64,000 bases of DNA from Peptostreptococcus equinus (GTDB lineage Bacteria > Bacillota > Clostridia > Peptostreptococcales > Peptostreptococcaceae), in assembly GCF_027125355.1 (NCBI RefSeq), contig NZ_CP114052.1:248001-312000 (forward strand), in the 5' to 3' direction. A program made the translations under genes and the position numbers. The notes beneath the pieces were generated by a model. The model was not told the DNA's origin, made no database searches, and worked only from the letters and a program-made list of their open reading frames with translations. The number at the start of each line of letters is the position of its first letter. Position 1 is the stretch's first letter. This document shows positions 1-9,436 of the stretch, piece by piece.

Positions 1-31
1 GATCAATCATTGGTATAGGTTGGTGGCTACT

Positions 32-1714
32 ATGAAAAAAATATTTAAATCAAATCCTATATCGGAATATCTTTTTAATATAAACCTTATATATGCCAAT
101 ATCACATATGTAAGTGCTATGAGAAAAAAAGAGAAATTTAAAAAAGATCCAGAAATTTTAATAAAATCCTTAAAAAATAGAATTTTATTTTTCATGCCTT
201 TGTTTATGTTTTTTATATACACACTAATATTTTTACCATTTGATTTCTCGAAGTTTCCATATTTATTAGATGTATCTATAGCATTTTTTATTGTATTGAA
301 TTTGCTTCAAACATTTACTTATTTTTATAATGTCTTTTATGAAAGTAAGGATGTAGAAAATTATATGTCTATGCCTATATCTGAAAAAGATGTTTTTAAA
401 TCAAAATTAGTTGTGGTTACAATTTCAACTATACAATTATTAGTTCCAATAATATCTATGTATTTGATTTATTACTTTAGATCAGGATATGGACTGATTG
501 CAATTGTATTTGCGGTTTTTGATTTTCTATTATCTTTAGGAATAGTGATAGCCATAAATATGGTATTTATACAGCTTTTGGCAAAATCAGCTGTTCTTTC
601 AAAAATGAGAAATAAGATAGTAACTATAATAAGTGCAATAGCCATGATAATGAATGTTGCTTTTATATTATTATTTCAGAATTATTCATATGATTTATCG
701 CAAAAAGCTGTAGCTAGTAAGGTGAAAATATATGGACCATTGACAGAAATCTACAAAAGCAATTTAAAGCATTTTTTATTAATAGTTATTTTGTTCGTAA
801 TTTTGTATTTAATATATCAATTTATAATGTCAAATATAAATGGAAAATTTTACTCATATTTACAATCCCTACAAAGTACTGATTTTACAAATAATAAAAA
901 ACATAAGGATTTTAAAAACAGCATACAAGGAAAAAATAAAGATAAAAATATAATGGCAAAGACCAAGGATTTTGATATTAGGGGTTTTATGAAAGCAAGG
1001 TCAAATTTTAAGAATTTATTTGAGTACAATAAGTCTCTAGTATCTGATTCAAAAGTAATTAATCAGTCTATAATAAGTGGAGGTATATTGCCTATAGTTA
1101 TGATAATACCTGTTGTAATAAATCTAAGTAAAATGAAATTAGATTTATTATCTGATATCAATCAGTTGCTTATATCTTTTTCAATAGCATTTGCATTAGG
1201 TATTTTAAATAATATAAACTCTATATCATTACCTGCTATAATGATATCTCTAGATAGAGAAAATTATGATTATATAAAATCATTGCCGGTAGATATGAGA
1301 AAGTATTTATTAAATAAATATATTATTTCATCTACTGTGAGTTTGATTTTTGGGGTAATAGCAATAGTAGGAGCCTTTATGTTTTTAAAAATTAATTCTA
1401 TTTACATCATACTTGCACTATTTATATTTATTATTGTATCTATGTCAATGGCTGGAAATTGGATAATTTATGACTACAAACATACTTGGACTCAGTGGCA
1501 GAATATTAGTGATTTAGCAAGTAGAGTAAATAAATCTATTACAATGTTACTTATGTTTGTGGTGATATTCTTTATTATTATGATGGTAAGTATATTATAC
1601 TTTATTGCAGATTTTGGTTTACAGGGAATAGCCATAGGTATTTTAATAACACTTATACTATTGATTTCCTCAATTTCAGTAATTAGATTTATAAAATTTT
1701 TAAAAAGAATATAA
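32..1714 (+). CDS. ABC exporter permease-like membrane protein
   Basis: Polytopic membrane protein of about 560 residues with clusters of hydrophobic segments near both ends, separated by a hydrophilic lysine-rich stretch around residues 285-330. It resembles the putative ABC exporter permeases of Firmicutes, whose substrate is usually unknown. The ATG at 32 is taken as start; a TTG at 20 is an alternative, and the frame is open to the window edge, so the start is uncertain. The first 18 bases can be read as the last codons of another frame ending in TAG, which would fit a preceding ATPase gene, but that gene is outside the window. A bidirectional terminator follows. Confidence 0.6.
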   Translation: MKKIFKSNPISEYLFNINLIYANITYVSAMRKKEKFKKDPEILIKSLKNRILFFMPLFMFFIYTLIFLPFDFSKFPYLLDVSIAFFIVLNLLQTFTYFYNVFYESKDVENYMSMPISEKDVFKSKLVVVTISTIQLLVPIISMYLIYYFRSGYGLIAIVFAVFDFLLSLGIVIAINMVFIQLLAKSAVLSKMRNKIVTIISAIAMIMNVAFILLFQNYSYDLSQKAVASKVKIYGPLTEIYKSNLKHFLLIVILFVILYLIYQFIMSNINGKFYSYLQSLQSTDFTNNKKHKDFKNSIQGKNKDKNIMAKTKDFDIRGFMKARSNFKNLFEYNKSLVSDSKVINQSIISGGILPIVMIIPVVINLSKMKLDLLSDINQLLISFSIAFALGILNNINSISLPAIMISLDRENYDYIKSLPVDMRKYLLNKYIISSTVSLIFGVIAIVGAFMFLKINSIYIILALFIFIIVSMSMAGNWIIYDYKHTWTQWQNISDLASRVNKSITMLLMFVVIFFIIMMVSILYFIADFGLQGIAIGILITLILLISSISVIRFIKFLKRI

Positions 1715-1730
1715 TAAAAATTAAAAAAAA

Positions 1731-1763
1731 TTAAAGCCCATAATTATGGGCTTTAAATTTTTT
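1731..1763. terminator. Bidirectional intrinsic terminator
   Basis: Perfect palindrome with 11-base arms AAAGCCCATAA/TTATGGGCTTT, flanked by A-rich sequence on the left and T-rich sequence on the right. It lies between two converging genes and overlaps the stop codon of the minus-strand gene, so it can serve both. Confidence 0.8.
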
Positions 1764-2286
1764 TAACATATATATAAGAAGCTTTTATTTCTTCAACTTT
1801 AATTTTAGAACCATAGAACAGATCTTCTTTACTATAGACCTTGTATTCCTTATTATCAATTTTTGCAGACCCGCTATTGTGAAGATTGCTTATCATTACA
1901 CCTTCTTTTCCAACTAATTCTTTTAGCTTTCCTCTTGATTTTCTGCCAAAGTATCTTACAGTAAATAATAAAGTTGTAATAATAAAATAATGTACTATTG
2001 CAACACGTGACCAGGGAGATAAACAAATGAATAAACACGAAGCACCTGTAAATGAATTATTTATGCCCATTGATTGTGTTTTGCCTGTAATAATTGCATC
2101 GCCATCTTTAGCTTCTAAAAAAGAAAAATAGAGAACAATTAAAAGTATAGCATACCAGATATAAATAAAGGGTGGCTTAAATCTGCCGATGGCAAAACCT
2201 TTAAAAAAATATATAAATACTAGACTTAAAATACTTGCAATTATCCAAAATATCAAATCACTTTTTAAATCATTTTCATCATACAT
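1753..2286 (-). CDS. NfeD-like membrane protein
   Basis: Membrane protein of about 177 residues with several hydrophobic helices in the first two thirds. The C-terminal 55 residues (from GKEGVMISNL to the end) have the small beta-rich OB-fold pattern of NfeD C-terminal domains. NfeD proteins are linked to membrane microdomains and often partner SPFH/flotillin proteins, but no such partner is adjacent. The start is set at the ATG whose ribosome site GGAGGT lies 5 bases upstream; a TTG 18 bases earlier is less likely. Function unknown; family assignment rests on the C-terminal pattern. Confidence 0.55.
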   Translation of the reverse strand: MYDENDLKSDLIFWIIASILSLVFIYFFKGFAIGRFKPPFIYIWYAILLIVLYFSFLEAKDGDAIITGKTQSMGINNSFTGASCLFICLSPWSRVAIVHYFIITTLLFTVRYFGRKSRGKLKELVGKEGVMISNLHNSGSAKIDNKEYKVYSKEDLFYGSKIKVEEIKASYIYVKKI

Positions 2287-2504
2287 AAGAACCTCCAAAT
2301 TCAAAATGAATATTAAAAATATATTTATAAATTAGTATAATTATACAAGATAATAAAAAAATATTGTATAGGATTTTTATGCAATTTAATTAACTACTAT
2401 ATAAATTATATTTAAATTGTAGTAGAATATTATATGAGGAAAATTATTATTATAATCAAGTAGATATAATAATAAAGAAGTGTTTCAATTTTGGAGGGGT
2501 ATAA

Positions 2505-3923
2505 ATGAATAAACTTAATGGACGTTTAAGTAGTCTGTTATCTATAGAATTCGCTGTTTTATGTATGCTATTCTACAATGTCATAGGTAAAATGGTTTGG
2601 ATAGATGGTAATATGTACTTGAGCTTGGCTTTTGTCTTGCTTGCAGTATGTATTTTTTTTGAAGTTAGCAATAAGTATAAAGATACAAATTTTTTAGCTA
2701 TTATAGGAATAATAGCCACTGTAAAGTTCATAATATTAGATGTAGTGTCTGTTTTGGATTTTCAAGTAAAATTGGTAGATCCAAAGACATTTTACTATAA
2801 TGCAAACATAATAGTGATCTTGCTTATATTGAATGCCACGATAATGACTCTTTTATTAATACATATGTACAAGTTTTTCAAAAATATACATATAAAATCA
2901 TATAAAATAAAATATTCATTTGTGGTGTTATCAGTTTTGTTGTCATTTTATTTAGATAGATCTTTGATGGTGGCACTGATATTATATTTTGTATTTACAT
3001 CATATGTAGCTATTCGAATATCACAAGATAATGTGAATATGTTTGCAAGATATTTGTTTAGCAGAATTTGGTATAAAAAATACTTAGTAGCAGCAATGTT
3101 ATTTGGAGCAATAATAGATATAATAGACTACAGCAATGCTAGTATATTAATAGCATTTTTAATTATTATATGTTTGGAGATGAAGTCAATATATATATTA
3201 AATATATCGAATGATTTTGATGGCGAAAGTTCAGCTATAAAGACTATAATAGGTTATAGAAAAATATATAATGATGCTATAGAGAATAAAAAACATGCAG
3301 ATTACTTGCATGATGAAGTATTGCAAAATTTATTTTATTTAAAGAGGAACATAAGTGATATGTATTCACTTGCTTCATCTAGCAGTATGGATAAAGATAT
3401 AGAAAAAAATAAGAAAATAATAGATCAAATGGTAAAATCAATTAGGGATGAGATAGAGAAAATATCACCATATATTTCAAATTCGGTATCTTTAAAGAAA
3501 AATTATCTATCATTGATAAAGAAATTCTATTTGAAATGTAATAGAAAAATACTGATAGATTTTACTTGCAAGGAAGACTTTTTTGTACCATTTCCCTATG
3601 ATGAAATATTGTATAAATTTATAAATGAGTTGGTAACCAATGCGATAAAGCATACACAATCAAATTATATAGAGATTAGGTTAGATATAATAGATAATAT
3701 TATATTCTTAAATGTAATTGATGAGGATAGTAATTTAAATATTGATTTCGAAGATTTATCAAGTCAAAATAGAGGGTTAAAATCTATTAAAAATACGTTA
3801 GATGGATTGAATGGAAAAATAGAAATAGAAAATTTTGAAAATAATAAGGGAAAATCAGTTAATATTAAAATTCCTATTAAGGGGGAAGATATAATTGAGG
3901 ATATTATTAATAGACGATCATAG
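2505..3923 (+). CDS. Membrane sensor histidine kinase (NarL-partner type)
   Basis: The first roughly 235 residues form about eight hydrophobic helices with no extracellular sensor domain. A HisKA_3-like dimerisation region follows, with the H-box LHDEVLQ (His269), then a HATPase_c domain with N-box ELVTNAIKH and a G-box-like RGLKSIKNTL. The usual DNGxG of the ATP lid is degenerate (VIDEDSNLNI), so ATP handling may be unusual. The gene overlaps the response regulator by 29 bases, which implies translational coupling. Ligand unknown; an intramembrane-sensing kinase is a reasonable reading. The start follows a strong GGAGGGG site. Confidence 0.8.
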   Translation: MNKLNGRLSSLLSIEFAVLCMLFYNVIGKMVWIDGNMYLSLAFVLLAVCIFFEVSNKYKDTNFLAIIGIIATVKFIILDVVSVLDFQVKLVDPKTFYYNANIIVILLILNATIMTLLLIHMYKFFKNIHIKSYKIKYSFVVLSVLLSFYLDRSLMVALILYFVFTSYVAIRISQDNVNMFARYLFSRIWYKKYLVAAMLFGAIIDIIDYSNASILIAFLIIICLEMKSIYILNISNDFDGESSAIKTIIGYRKIYNDAIENKKHADYLHDEVLQNLFYLKRNISDMYSLASSSSMDKDIEKNKKIIDQMVKSIRDEIEKISPYISNSVSLKKNYLSLIKKFYLKCNRKILIDFTCKEDFFVPFPYDEILYKFINELVTNAIKHTQSNYIEIRLDIIDNIIFLNVIDEDSNLNIDFEDLSSQNRGLKSIKNTLDGLNGKIEIENFENNKGKSVNIKIPIKGEDIIEDIINRRS

Positions 3924-4533
3924 TATTTTTGCATATGGTGTAAAATATAGCCTAGAAATTAATGATATAAATAAAAAAATACATTTTATAGATATACTAT
4001 CGAATAAATTTGAAGTAGAAGATATTTTATCCTTAATAAGTATAAAAGGATATGATACTCTTATGTTAGACATAAATATTAAAAATATTTGTGATTTTGA
4101 TGGACTAGAACTAACGCAAAAATTACTGGATAAATTTTCAAATCTTAAAATAATTGTACTTACAGGTTATGATAAACCAATTTTTGAAAAGCAAGCAAGA
4201 GACATAGGAGCCTATGCATTTATAGATAAGAATAAAAATAGCAAAGATTTATATGAGATACTCTTGAAAGTGAATGAAGGTAAGTTTTATTTTGAAGACT
4301 ACATTATGCAAGAGGATTTACTCACACAAAGAGAAATAGAAATTGTAAAGCTTTATGTTGGAGGGCTTACTAGAGAGCAGATAGCTAAAAAAATTTATGT
4401 ATCGCCTAGAACGCTTGCAAATCATTTAATAAATATATACGAAAAATTAAATGTTAGTAATTATCAAGAAATGACACTAAAGGCAATAGATTTAGGATAT
4501 ATGAAGAATTTTTCTAGAAAAAATTATAGATAA
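3895..4533 (+). CDS. Response regulator, NarL/FixJ family
   Basis: N-terminal receiver domain with the acidic pair DD at residues 7-8 and probable phosphoacceptor Asp59 (LMLDINI). A LuxR-type helix-turn-helix spans about residues 143-205 (LTQREIEIVKLYVGG, then RTLANHLINIYEKL). It starts at TTG inside the 3' end of the kinase gene, preceded by an AGGGGG ribosome site. Cognate to the upstream kinase. The target genes are not obvious: the next gene is thiol peroxidase, separated by a terminator. Confidence 0.85.
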   Translation: MRILLIDDHSIFAYGVKYSLEINDINKKIHFIDILSNKFEVEDILSLISIKGYDTLMLDINIKNICDFDGLELTQKLLDKFSNLKIIVLTGYDKPIFEKQARDIGAYAFIDKNKNSKDLYEILLKVNEGKFYFEDYIMQEDLLTQREIEIVKLYVGGLTREQIAKKIYVSPRTLANHLINIYEKLNVSNYQEMTLKAIDLGYMKNFSRKNYR

Positions 4534-4550
4534 TAAATAAATTATTAAAT

Positions 4551-4577
4551 AAAGCGGTACTTTACTGCTTTATTTTT
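4551..4577 (+). terminator. Intrinsic terminator after kinase/regulator pair
   Basis: Arms AAAGCGGT and ACTGCTTT (one G-T pair) around a 5-base loop, followed by a run of T. It separates the two-component genes from the peroxidase gene. Confidence 0.7.
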
Positions 4578-4684
4578 TAAAGAAAAAATTTATCAAATAA
4601 ATTGAGTAAATAAAATTTTGATGGGTATTTAATATAGCAGATAAAAATAATTAATAATGTTCTAAATTATGGAGGATATATACA

Positions 4685-5194
4685 ATGGAAAAAAGATCAG
4701 TAACAACATTTGCTGGGAATCCAGTAACACTTTTAGGTAAGGAAATCAAAGTAGGAGATAAAGCTCCAGAGTTTGTAGCGGTAAATGGAGATTTAAGCCC
4801 ATTTTCTTTAAAGGATGTTGAAGGTAAGGTAAAATTAATAAGTGCAGTACCATCAGTTGATACAGGTGTTTGTGAGTTACAGACAATCAGATTTAATGAA
4901 GAAGCATCAAAATTAAATGATGTTGCTATCATTACAATAAGTGAAGACCTACCATTCGCACAGGCTAGATTCTGTGGAGCAAAGGGAATAGAAAATGCTG
5001 TAGTAGTTTCTGACTACAAGGATACAGAATTCGGTCTAAACTATGGATTCTTAATGGAAGAATTTAGACTACTAAACAGAGGTATAGTAGTACTAGATAA
5101 GGATAATATGGTAAGATATGTAGAATACGTAAAAGAAAATACAGATCATCCAGATTATGATAAAGCTATAGAAGCTGTTAAAGCTTTAATATAA
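4685..5194 (+). CDS. tpx: Thiol peroxidase (2-Cys peroxiredoxin, Tpx)
   Basis: Full-length Tpx of 169 residues. It reduces hydrogen and organic peroxides using thioredoxin as reductant, in the cytoplasm. The N-terminal FAGNPVTLLG motif is typical. The peroxidatic cysteine is Cys63 in PSVDTGVCELQT and the resolving cysteine is Cys97 in ARFCGAKG. It stands alone between terminators and is preceded by a GGAGG ribosome site. The thioredoxin reductase at 33.1 kb is a plausible electron source. Confidence 0.95.
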   Translation: MEKRSVTTFAGNPVTLLGKEIKVGDKAPEFVAVNGDLSPFSLKDVEGKVKLISAVPSVDTGVCELQTIRFNEEASKLNDVAIITISEDLPFAQARFCGAKGIENAVVVSDYKDTEFGLNYGFLMEEFRLLNRGIVVLDKDNMVRYVEYVKENTDHPDYDKAIEAVKALI

Positions 5195-5238
5195 TAGAAA
5201 ATCATTTTTAAGCCAATTTTAAATTTTATACTAAGTTT

Positions 5239-5281
5239 AAGGAGTAGCCTATGAAATCTTCAGTTCATTGACTACTCCTTT
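5239..5281 (+). terminator. Hairpin between convergent genes
   Basis: Nine-base arms AAGGAGTAG/CTACTCCTT enclose a 24-base loop with a nested TGAA/TTCA pair. It sits between tpx and the convergent regulator gene. The T-tract is weak on either strand, so termination efficiency is uncertain. Confidence 0.55.
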
Positions 5282-5316
5282 GCGTTATAAAAATTAATAC
5301 TATTCAAACTTGTATT

Positions 5317-5952
5317 TTATATATTCTTTAAATAAAAAATAGCTAGTTGTGTACGATCTCTCAGATCTAATTTTACCAACATGGATGAAATATAATTTCT
5401 TACTGTGCCTTCACTTAAAAATAATTTACTAGAGATTTCTTTATTGTTTAATCCATCAGCGACAGATTTTAAAATATCAATTTCTCTTTGGTTTAGCTTT
5501 TCTTGTAAATCTAGCTTACTATTGTTTTTGTTATTGTACGATTGAGAATTTTTACTTATATTATCTATTACCTTGTTGCCGAATACGTTCTGTCCTGCAC
5601 TTACAGCCCTAATAGAAGGACAAATAGATTCAAATTCATCTTTCAAAAGGTAACCACAGCTACCTAATTTTAAGGCTTGATCGATATAAGATTTATCTAA
5701 AAAAGTAGTAAGAAAAAGTGCTCTTACATTATTATTGCATTCTTTTAATTTTTTAAGTGCATCTAATCCAGTTTTTTTGCCAATTTGTATATCGAACAGA
5801 CATATGTCCGGTTGATGTTCAGTGTATAGATTTATTGCATCATCAAAGTTATGTCCTAGACCAACGACTTCCATATCTTCTTCATTTTCTATTATAGTTT
5901 TTAAGGCAAAGCAAATCATTTTATCATCGTCTATAATTAATACTCTAATCAT
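5317..5952 (-). CDS. Response regulator, NarL type (LnrK-like)
   Basis: Receiver domain with acidic residues at positions 8-10 and phosphoacceptor Asp54 (CLFDIQIG), followed by a LuxR-type helix-turn-helix near residues 148-205 (LNQREIDILKSVADGLNN, EGTVRNYISSML). It overlaps the upstream kinase gene by 4 bases (ATGA), so the two are translationally coupled. The divergent ABC exporter genes on the other strand match the layout of the Bacillus subtilis LnrJK-LnrLMN linearmycin-sensing module; by analogy this regulator would activate the exporter promoter. The inducer is unknown. Confidence 0.85.
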   Translation of the reverse strand: MIRVLIIDDDKMICFALKTIIENEEDMEVVGLGHNFDDAINLYTEHQPDICLFDIQIGKKTGLDALKKLKECNNNVRALFLTTFLDKSYIDQALKLGSCGYLLKDEFESICPSIRAVSAGQNVFGNKVIDNISKNSQSYNNKNNSKLDLQEKLNQREIDILKSVADGLNNKEISSKLFLSEGTVRNYISSMLVKLDLRDRTQLAIFYLKNI

Positions 5953-7163
5953 TTTTCCTCCTTGTTGAGCGTTATAAATATTCTAAAACCATTATTGGTA
6001 GATATTTCAAGAACTCCATTTAAATCGGCTACTCTTTTTCTTATTGAGAATAGTCCCATACCATCTGCATCAATATTTTCAATACTACCATTATCAAAAA
6101 TTTTTATATATAATTTATCAAAACTCTCCACTATACTAATTTCTGCTTGGTCTGCATTTGAATGTTTGACTATATTAGTTAAAGCTTCTTTTATTATATA
6201 AATTATTGTATATTTTGATTTTAGATTTAAGTCTGTATCTAAAGAATAAGTAAATGAAATAGGACAGAAGTTAAAGTCGATTATCACTTTATCCAACTCA
6301 TTTTTTAGGTTTATAGTTTGGTTTTGAAAATTATGAAGACTTTTTCTAACCTCGTTCATACCTTCTTGAAGAGTTGATTTGAGCATAGATAGTTGCTCAT
6401 GTTTTTGTTTATCTTTTTCAATTACCATAAGAGCACCAATTTGAAGTATACCTCTAGATGTTAGATGACCTAAGGAGTCATGTATATCTCTAGAGATTCT
6501 ATTTCTCTCATTTAAAATAGCATTTTCTATTTTTTTATCTTGCTTGACTATTAAATCCTCATATTTATTTTTTAATATTTTTTCGTGGTCTTTTGAATTA
6601 GAGTAGTAAGAGTAATATTTATCTTTGGTAAAAAGCAAGTCTATCTCTAAGTCGGCTATGTTATATGAGAATAGAGAAAATAGACTTATTAGTATAATTA
6701 ATATAAAATCTAAGGTCATAATAAATGAAAAAAATAAAAATATCATATAATAGACTAGATTTATTTGCTTTATATATTTATTAATACTTATGTCTGAAGT
6801 ATCCTCATTAATCATTTTTTTTATTGATATGTTTGTTTTTTTATTATTTTTATTAAAATTTCTGTGACTGTTTATATAAATAATAAGTGCTGTAAATACA
6901 CCGATATGCTCAATGTGCATAGAAGTATATATATTATTATTTTTAAGATAAAAAGCAAGTATGTATGACAACGAAAAGATACCTAAAGATAAGATATAAA
7001 TATATTTTTTGTTTGAGCAAGTTAAAATAAAAGCTGAAATTGTCCCCAAGCAAAGTGGAATTATCAAATAAGCTTCTTTATTATAGATAATCAAAATGGT
7101 TATAGATATAAACCAAATCAGTATTGCTTTCTTGAAGATTTTATTATTAATAAGTATGTTCAT
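5949..7163 (-). CDS. Sensor histidine kinase, DesK/LnrJ-like
   Basis: Two blocks of membrane helices (about residues 10-100 and 135-168) precede a coiled segment, then the HisKA_3 H-box RDIHDSLGH with His228, and a HATPase_c domain (N-box EALTNIVKHSNA; lid DNGSIENIDADGMGL). No extracytoplasmic sensor domain is seen, so the cue is probably sensed in or at the membrane, as in DesK and LnrJ. It is the first gene of a two-gene unit divergent from an ABC exporter. Partner regulator and exporter organisation suggest a role in responding to membrane-active compounds. Confidence 0.85.
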   Translation of the reverse strand: MNILINNKIFKKAILIWFISITILIIYNKEAYLIIPLCLGTISAFILTCSNKKYIYILSLGIFSLSYILAFYLKNNNIYTSMHIEHIGVFTALIIYINSHRNFNKNNKKTNISIKKMINEDTSDISINKYIKQINLVYYMIFLFFSFIMTLDFILIILISLFSLFSYNIADLEIDLLFTKDKYYSYYSNSKDHEKILKNKYEDLIVKQDKKIENAILNERNRISRDIHDSLGHLTSRGILQIGALMVIEKDKQKHEQLSMLKSTLQEGMNEVRKSLHNFQNQTINLKNELDKVIIDFNFCPISFTYSLDTDLNLKSKYTIIYIIKEALTNIVKHSNADQAEISIVESFDKLYIKIFDNGSIENIDADGMGLFSIRKRVADLNGVLEISTNNGFRIFITLNKEEK

Positions 7164-7355
7164 TTTTCACCTCAAATTTTACTTTAGAAAATTTATAAAT
7201 CATATTTTTATAATAGCATAATATGAGAATTAATACATTAAAATATGACATATGTAATACATATAAATGAGTATATACACTAACGCATAAACTTTATATA
7301 AAATATAATAAATATATAAAGAAATAAAAAGTATATTTTATAATAGGAGGTAATT
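7164..7355. promoter_or_regulatory. Divergent promoter region of the two-component/ABC exporter module
   Basis: AT-rich 192-base spacer that must hold promoters in both directions. A plus-strand TATAAT-like element lies shortly before the exporter ATPase gene with no good -35, as expected for a promoter that needs an activator. Palindromic ACATATGT and nearby CATAT repeats around 7249-7272 are candidate regulator sites. Exact boxes cannot be assigned by eye. Confidence 0.35.
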
Positions 7356-8285
7356 ATGATAGTAGAATTTAAAGACGTGTTAAAGAGATTTGATTCTTTA
7401 ATTGCATTAGATAATTTTAATATACAGATAAAGGAAGGGGAAGTCTATGGCTTACTTGGGCCAAATGGTTCGGGAAAGACAACCGCAATAAATTGTATGC
7501 TGTCTTTGCTTCATTATGAAAAGGGTCAAGTATATTTATTTGGAGAAAAAATGAGCCAAAATAGATTTGACATAAAGGCTAAAATAGGATATGTACCACA
7601 AGAAATAGCTGTGTTTGAAGAGTTAACTGTATATGAAAATATAGACTTTTTTTGTGGTCTATATGTCAAAGATAATGATACAAGAAAAAAATATGTTGAA
7701 GATGCTATAGAATTTGTAGACTTAAATGACTTTAGAAAATTTTATCCTAAAAAACTTAGTGGTGGATTAAAGAGGAGATTGAATATAGCTTGTGGAATAG
7801 CTCATAAACCACAATTAATAATCTTAGATGAACCAACAGTTGCAGTAGATCCACAAAGTAGAAATTCTATATTAGAAGGAATAAAGAAATTAAATAAAAA
7901 TGGTGCGACAGTTATATATACTACTCACTATATGGAGGAAGTTGAACAAATCTGTACTAGGATTTCAATAATGGATAAGGGCAAGATTTTAATCAGCGGA
8001 GATAAATATGAACTAAAAAAATTGGTAGGATTAAGCGATTCACTTATTTTAAAAGATATAGAAATTGATTCATCAAATATAGAAACTATAAGAAAAATAG
8101 ATGGTGTAGGAAAGGTAGTGAGTCAAAACCGAAATTTAGATGTACAGATAAAAGATAAGATGACAGTTACAAAGATACTTATGTATTTAGAAAAAAATAA
8201 TATTTTCTTCCAATCCATAAATATATTGTCACCTACATTAAATGATGTATTTTTAGAGATAACAGGTAGAGAATTAAGGGATTAA
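7356..8285 (+). CDS. ABC exporter ATP-binding protein (LnrL-like)
   Basis: Cytoplasmic ATPase of 309 residues. Walker A GPNGSGKT lies at about residues 35-42, the Q-loop at YVPQEIAVFEEL, signature LSGGLKRR, Walker B with LILDEPTVAVDP and the switch His in YTTHYMEE. The C-terminal roughly 80 residues are the extra domain common in ABC-2 drug exporters. It is followed within 11 bases by two ABC-2 permeases. Order and company match LnrLMN-type resistance exporters; the substrate is not determined by sequence. Confidence 0.88.
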   Translation: MIVEFKDVLKRFDSLIALDNFNIQIKEGEVYGLLGPNGSGKTTAINCMLSLLHYEKGQVYLFGEKMSQNRFDIKAKIGYVPQEIAVFEELTVYENIDFFCGLYVKDNDTRKKYVEDAIEFVDLNDFRKFYPKKLSGGLKRRLNIACGIAHKPQLIILDEPTVAVDPQSRNSILEGIKKLNKNGATVIYTTHYMEEVEQICTRISIMDKGKILISGDKYELKKLVGLSDSLILKDIEIDSSNIETIRKIDGVGKVVSQNRNLDVQIKDKMTVTKILMYLEKNNIFFQSINILSPTLNDVFLEITGRELRD

Positions 8286-8296
8286 GGAGGTAAAAA

Positions 8297-9436
8297 ATGT
8301 TCGGATTTTTATTTAAATATAACATAAAAGTAATATTGAGAATAAAACAAGTATTATTTTGGACTATAGCCTTTCCCTTTATGTTAGCTACTATAATAGG
8401 GTTTTCTTTAAAGGGTGTAGACAAAGGACTGAATCTAGAACCTATACCAGTAATGACTGATAATATACAGTATGAAAAAATCTTATCAGACATAAAGGTA
8501 GGTAATAAAAAAGTATTTGATATTAGGAAATTAAATAAGCCAGAGAAAGCATTAGAAGATAAAAAAATAGATGCCTATATAAAATCTATTGGAGATTCTA
8601 AAAATGATTTAAGAAAGGTAAAATTAATTATAGGTAAGGATGATTTAAATTCTTCACTTGTATACTCAACTGTAAATTATATTAGTCACTCAAATCTAAC
8701 TGCTAAGCAGATACTGTCAAGTAAAGGAAACTATTCTAAAATTAATCAAGTAGTAGCCGATTTAGGAAAGAATAGTGATAATAAGATTAAAAAGTCAAAA
8801 AATATAAAAGAAGTTAAATCTACTAATGTTTTTATGTACTCTTTGTTAGCAATGGCTTGTCTAGGATCAATAACTTTTGGCGTTTCAATTGTTGAAACTT
8901 ATAATATAAAAGGTGATTTTGCTTATGCATCAAGAATTTCTGTTACACCAATAACTAAAGGAAAACTACTTTTTTCTCAGACTATTGCATATGCATTAAT
9001 AGGAGTAGTTACTTCAGTAGCGCTTTGTTATTATGTAAATACGGTGCTAGGAGTAGATTTTGGTGGTGATAATTTGAAAATTATATCAATATTGATATTG
9101 GGAAATATTATGGGAATATTAATAGGAATAATATTAGGATTAATATTACCGCTAAAGACAGATGCTAAAATATCTTTCGCATCAGCATTTTATGTATTTT
9201 CGAGTTTTTTATCTGGTATGATGATAAGTTCAGTACCAAGTGTAATCAGCAACAATATTCCAATATTAAACTATATAAATCCTGCAACGGTAATATCTAG
9301 AAGTTTTTCTTCATTATATCTGTATAAAGGAAATTCAGAATTCATTATATCAATAATAAATAGTATAGCTTATATATCTATACTGACTATAATTATTTGG
9401 ATTTTATCAAGGAGGAGACAAAATGACAGTATTTAA
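8297..9436 (+). CDS. ABC-2 type exporter permease (LnrM-like)
   Basis: Membrane protein of 379 residues with the ABC-2 topology: one N-terminal helix (about 20-42), a large extracytoplasmic domain (about 45-175), then five or six helices in the C-terminal half. It has a strong AGGAGG ribosome site. The stop overlaps the next permease start by 14 bases, so the two permeases are likely coupled and form a heterodimer with the ATPase encoded upstream. Confidence 0.82.
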   Translation: MFGFLFKYNIKVILRIKQVLFWTIAFPFMLATIIGFSLKGVDKGLNLEPIPVMTDNIQYEKILSDIKVGNKKVFDIRKLNKPEKALEDKKIDAYIKSIGDSKNDLRKVKLIIGKDDLNSSLVYSTVNYISHSNLTAKQILSSKGNYSKINQVVADLGKNSDNKIKKSKNIKEVKSTNVFMYSLLAMACLGSITFGVSIVETYNIKGDFAYASRISVTPITKGKLLFSQTIAYALIGVVTSVALCYYVNTVLGVDFGGDNLKIISILILGNIMGILIGIILGLILPLKTDAKISFASAFYVFSSFLSGMMISSVPSVISNNIPILNYINPATVISRSFSSLYLYKGNSEFIISIINSIAYISILTIIIWILSRRRQNDSI

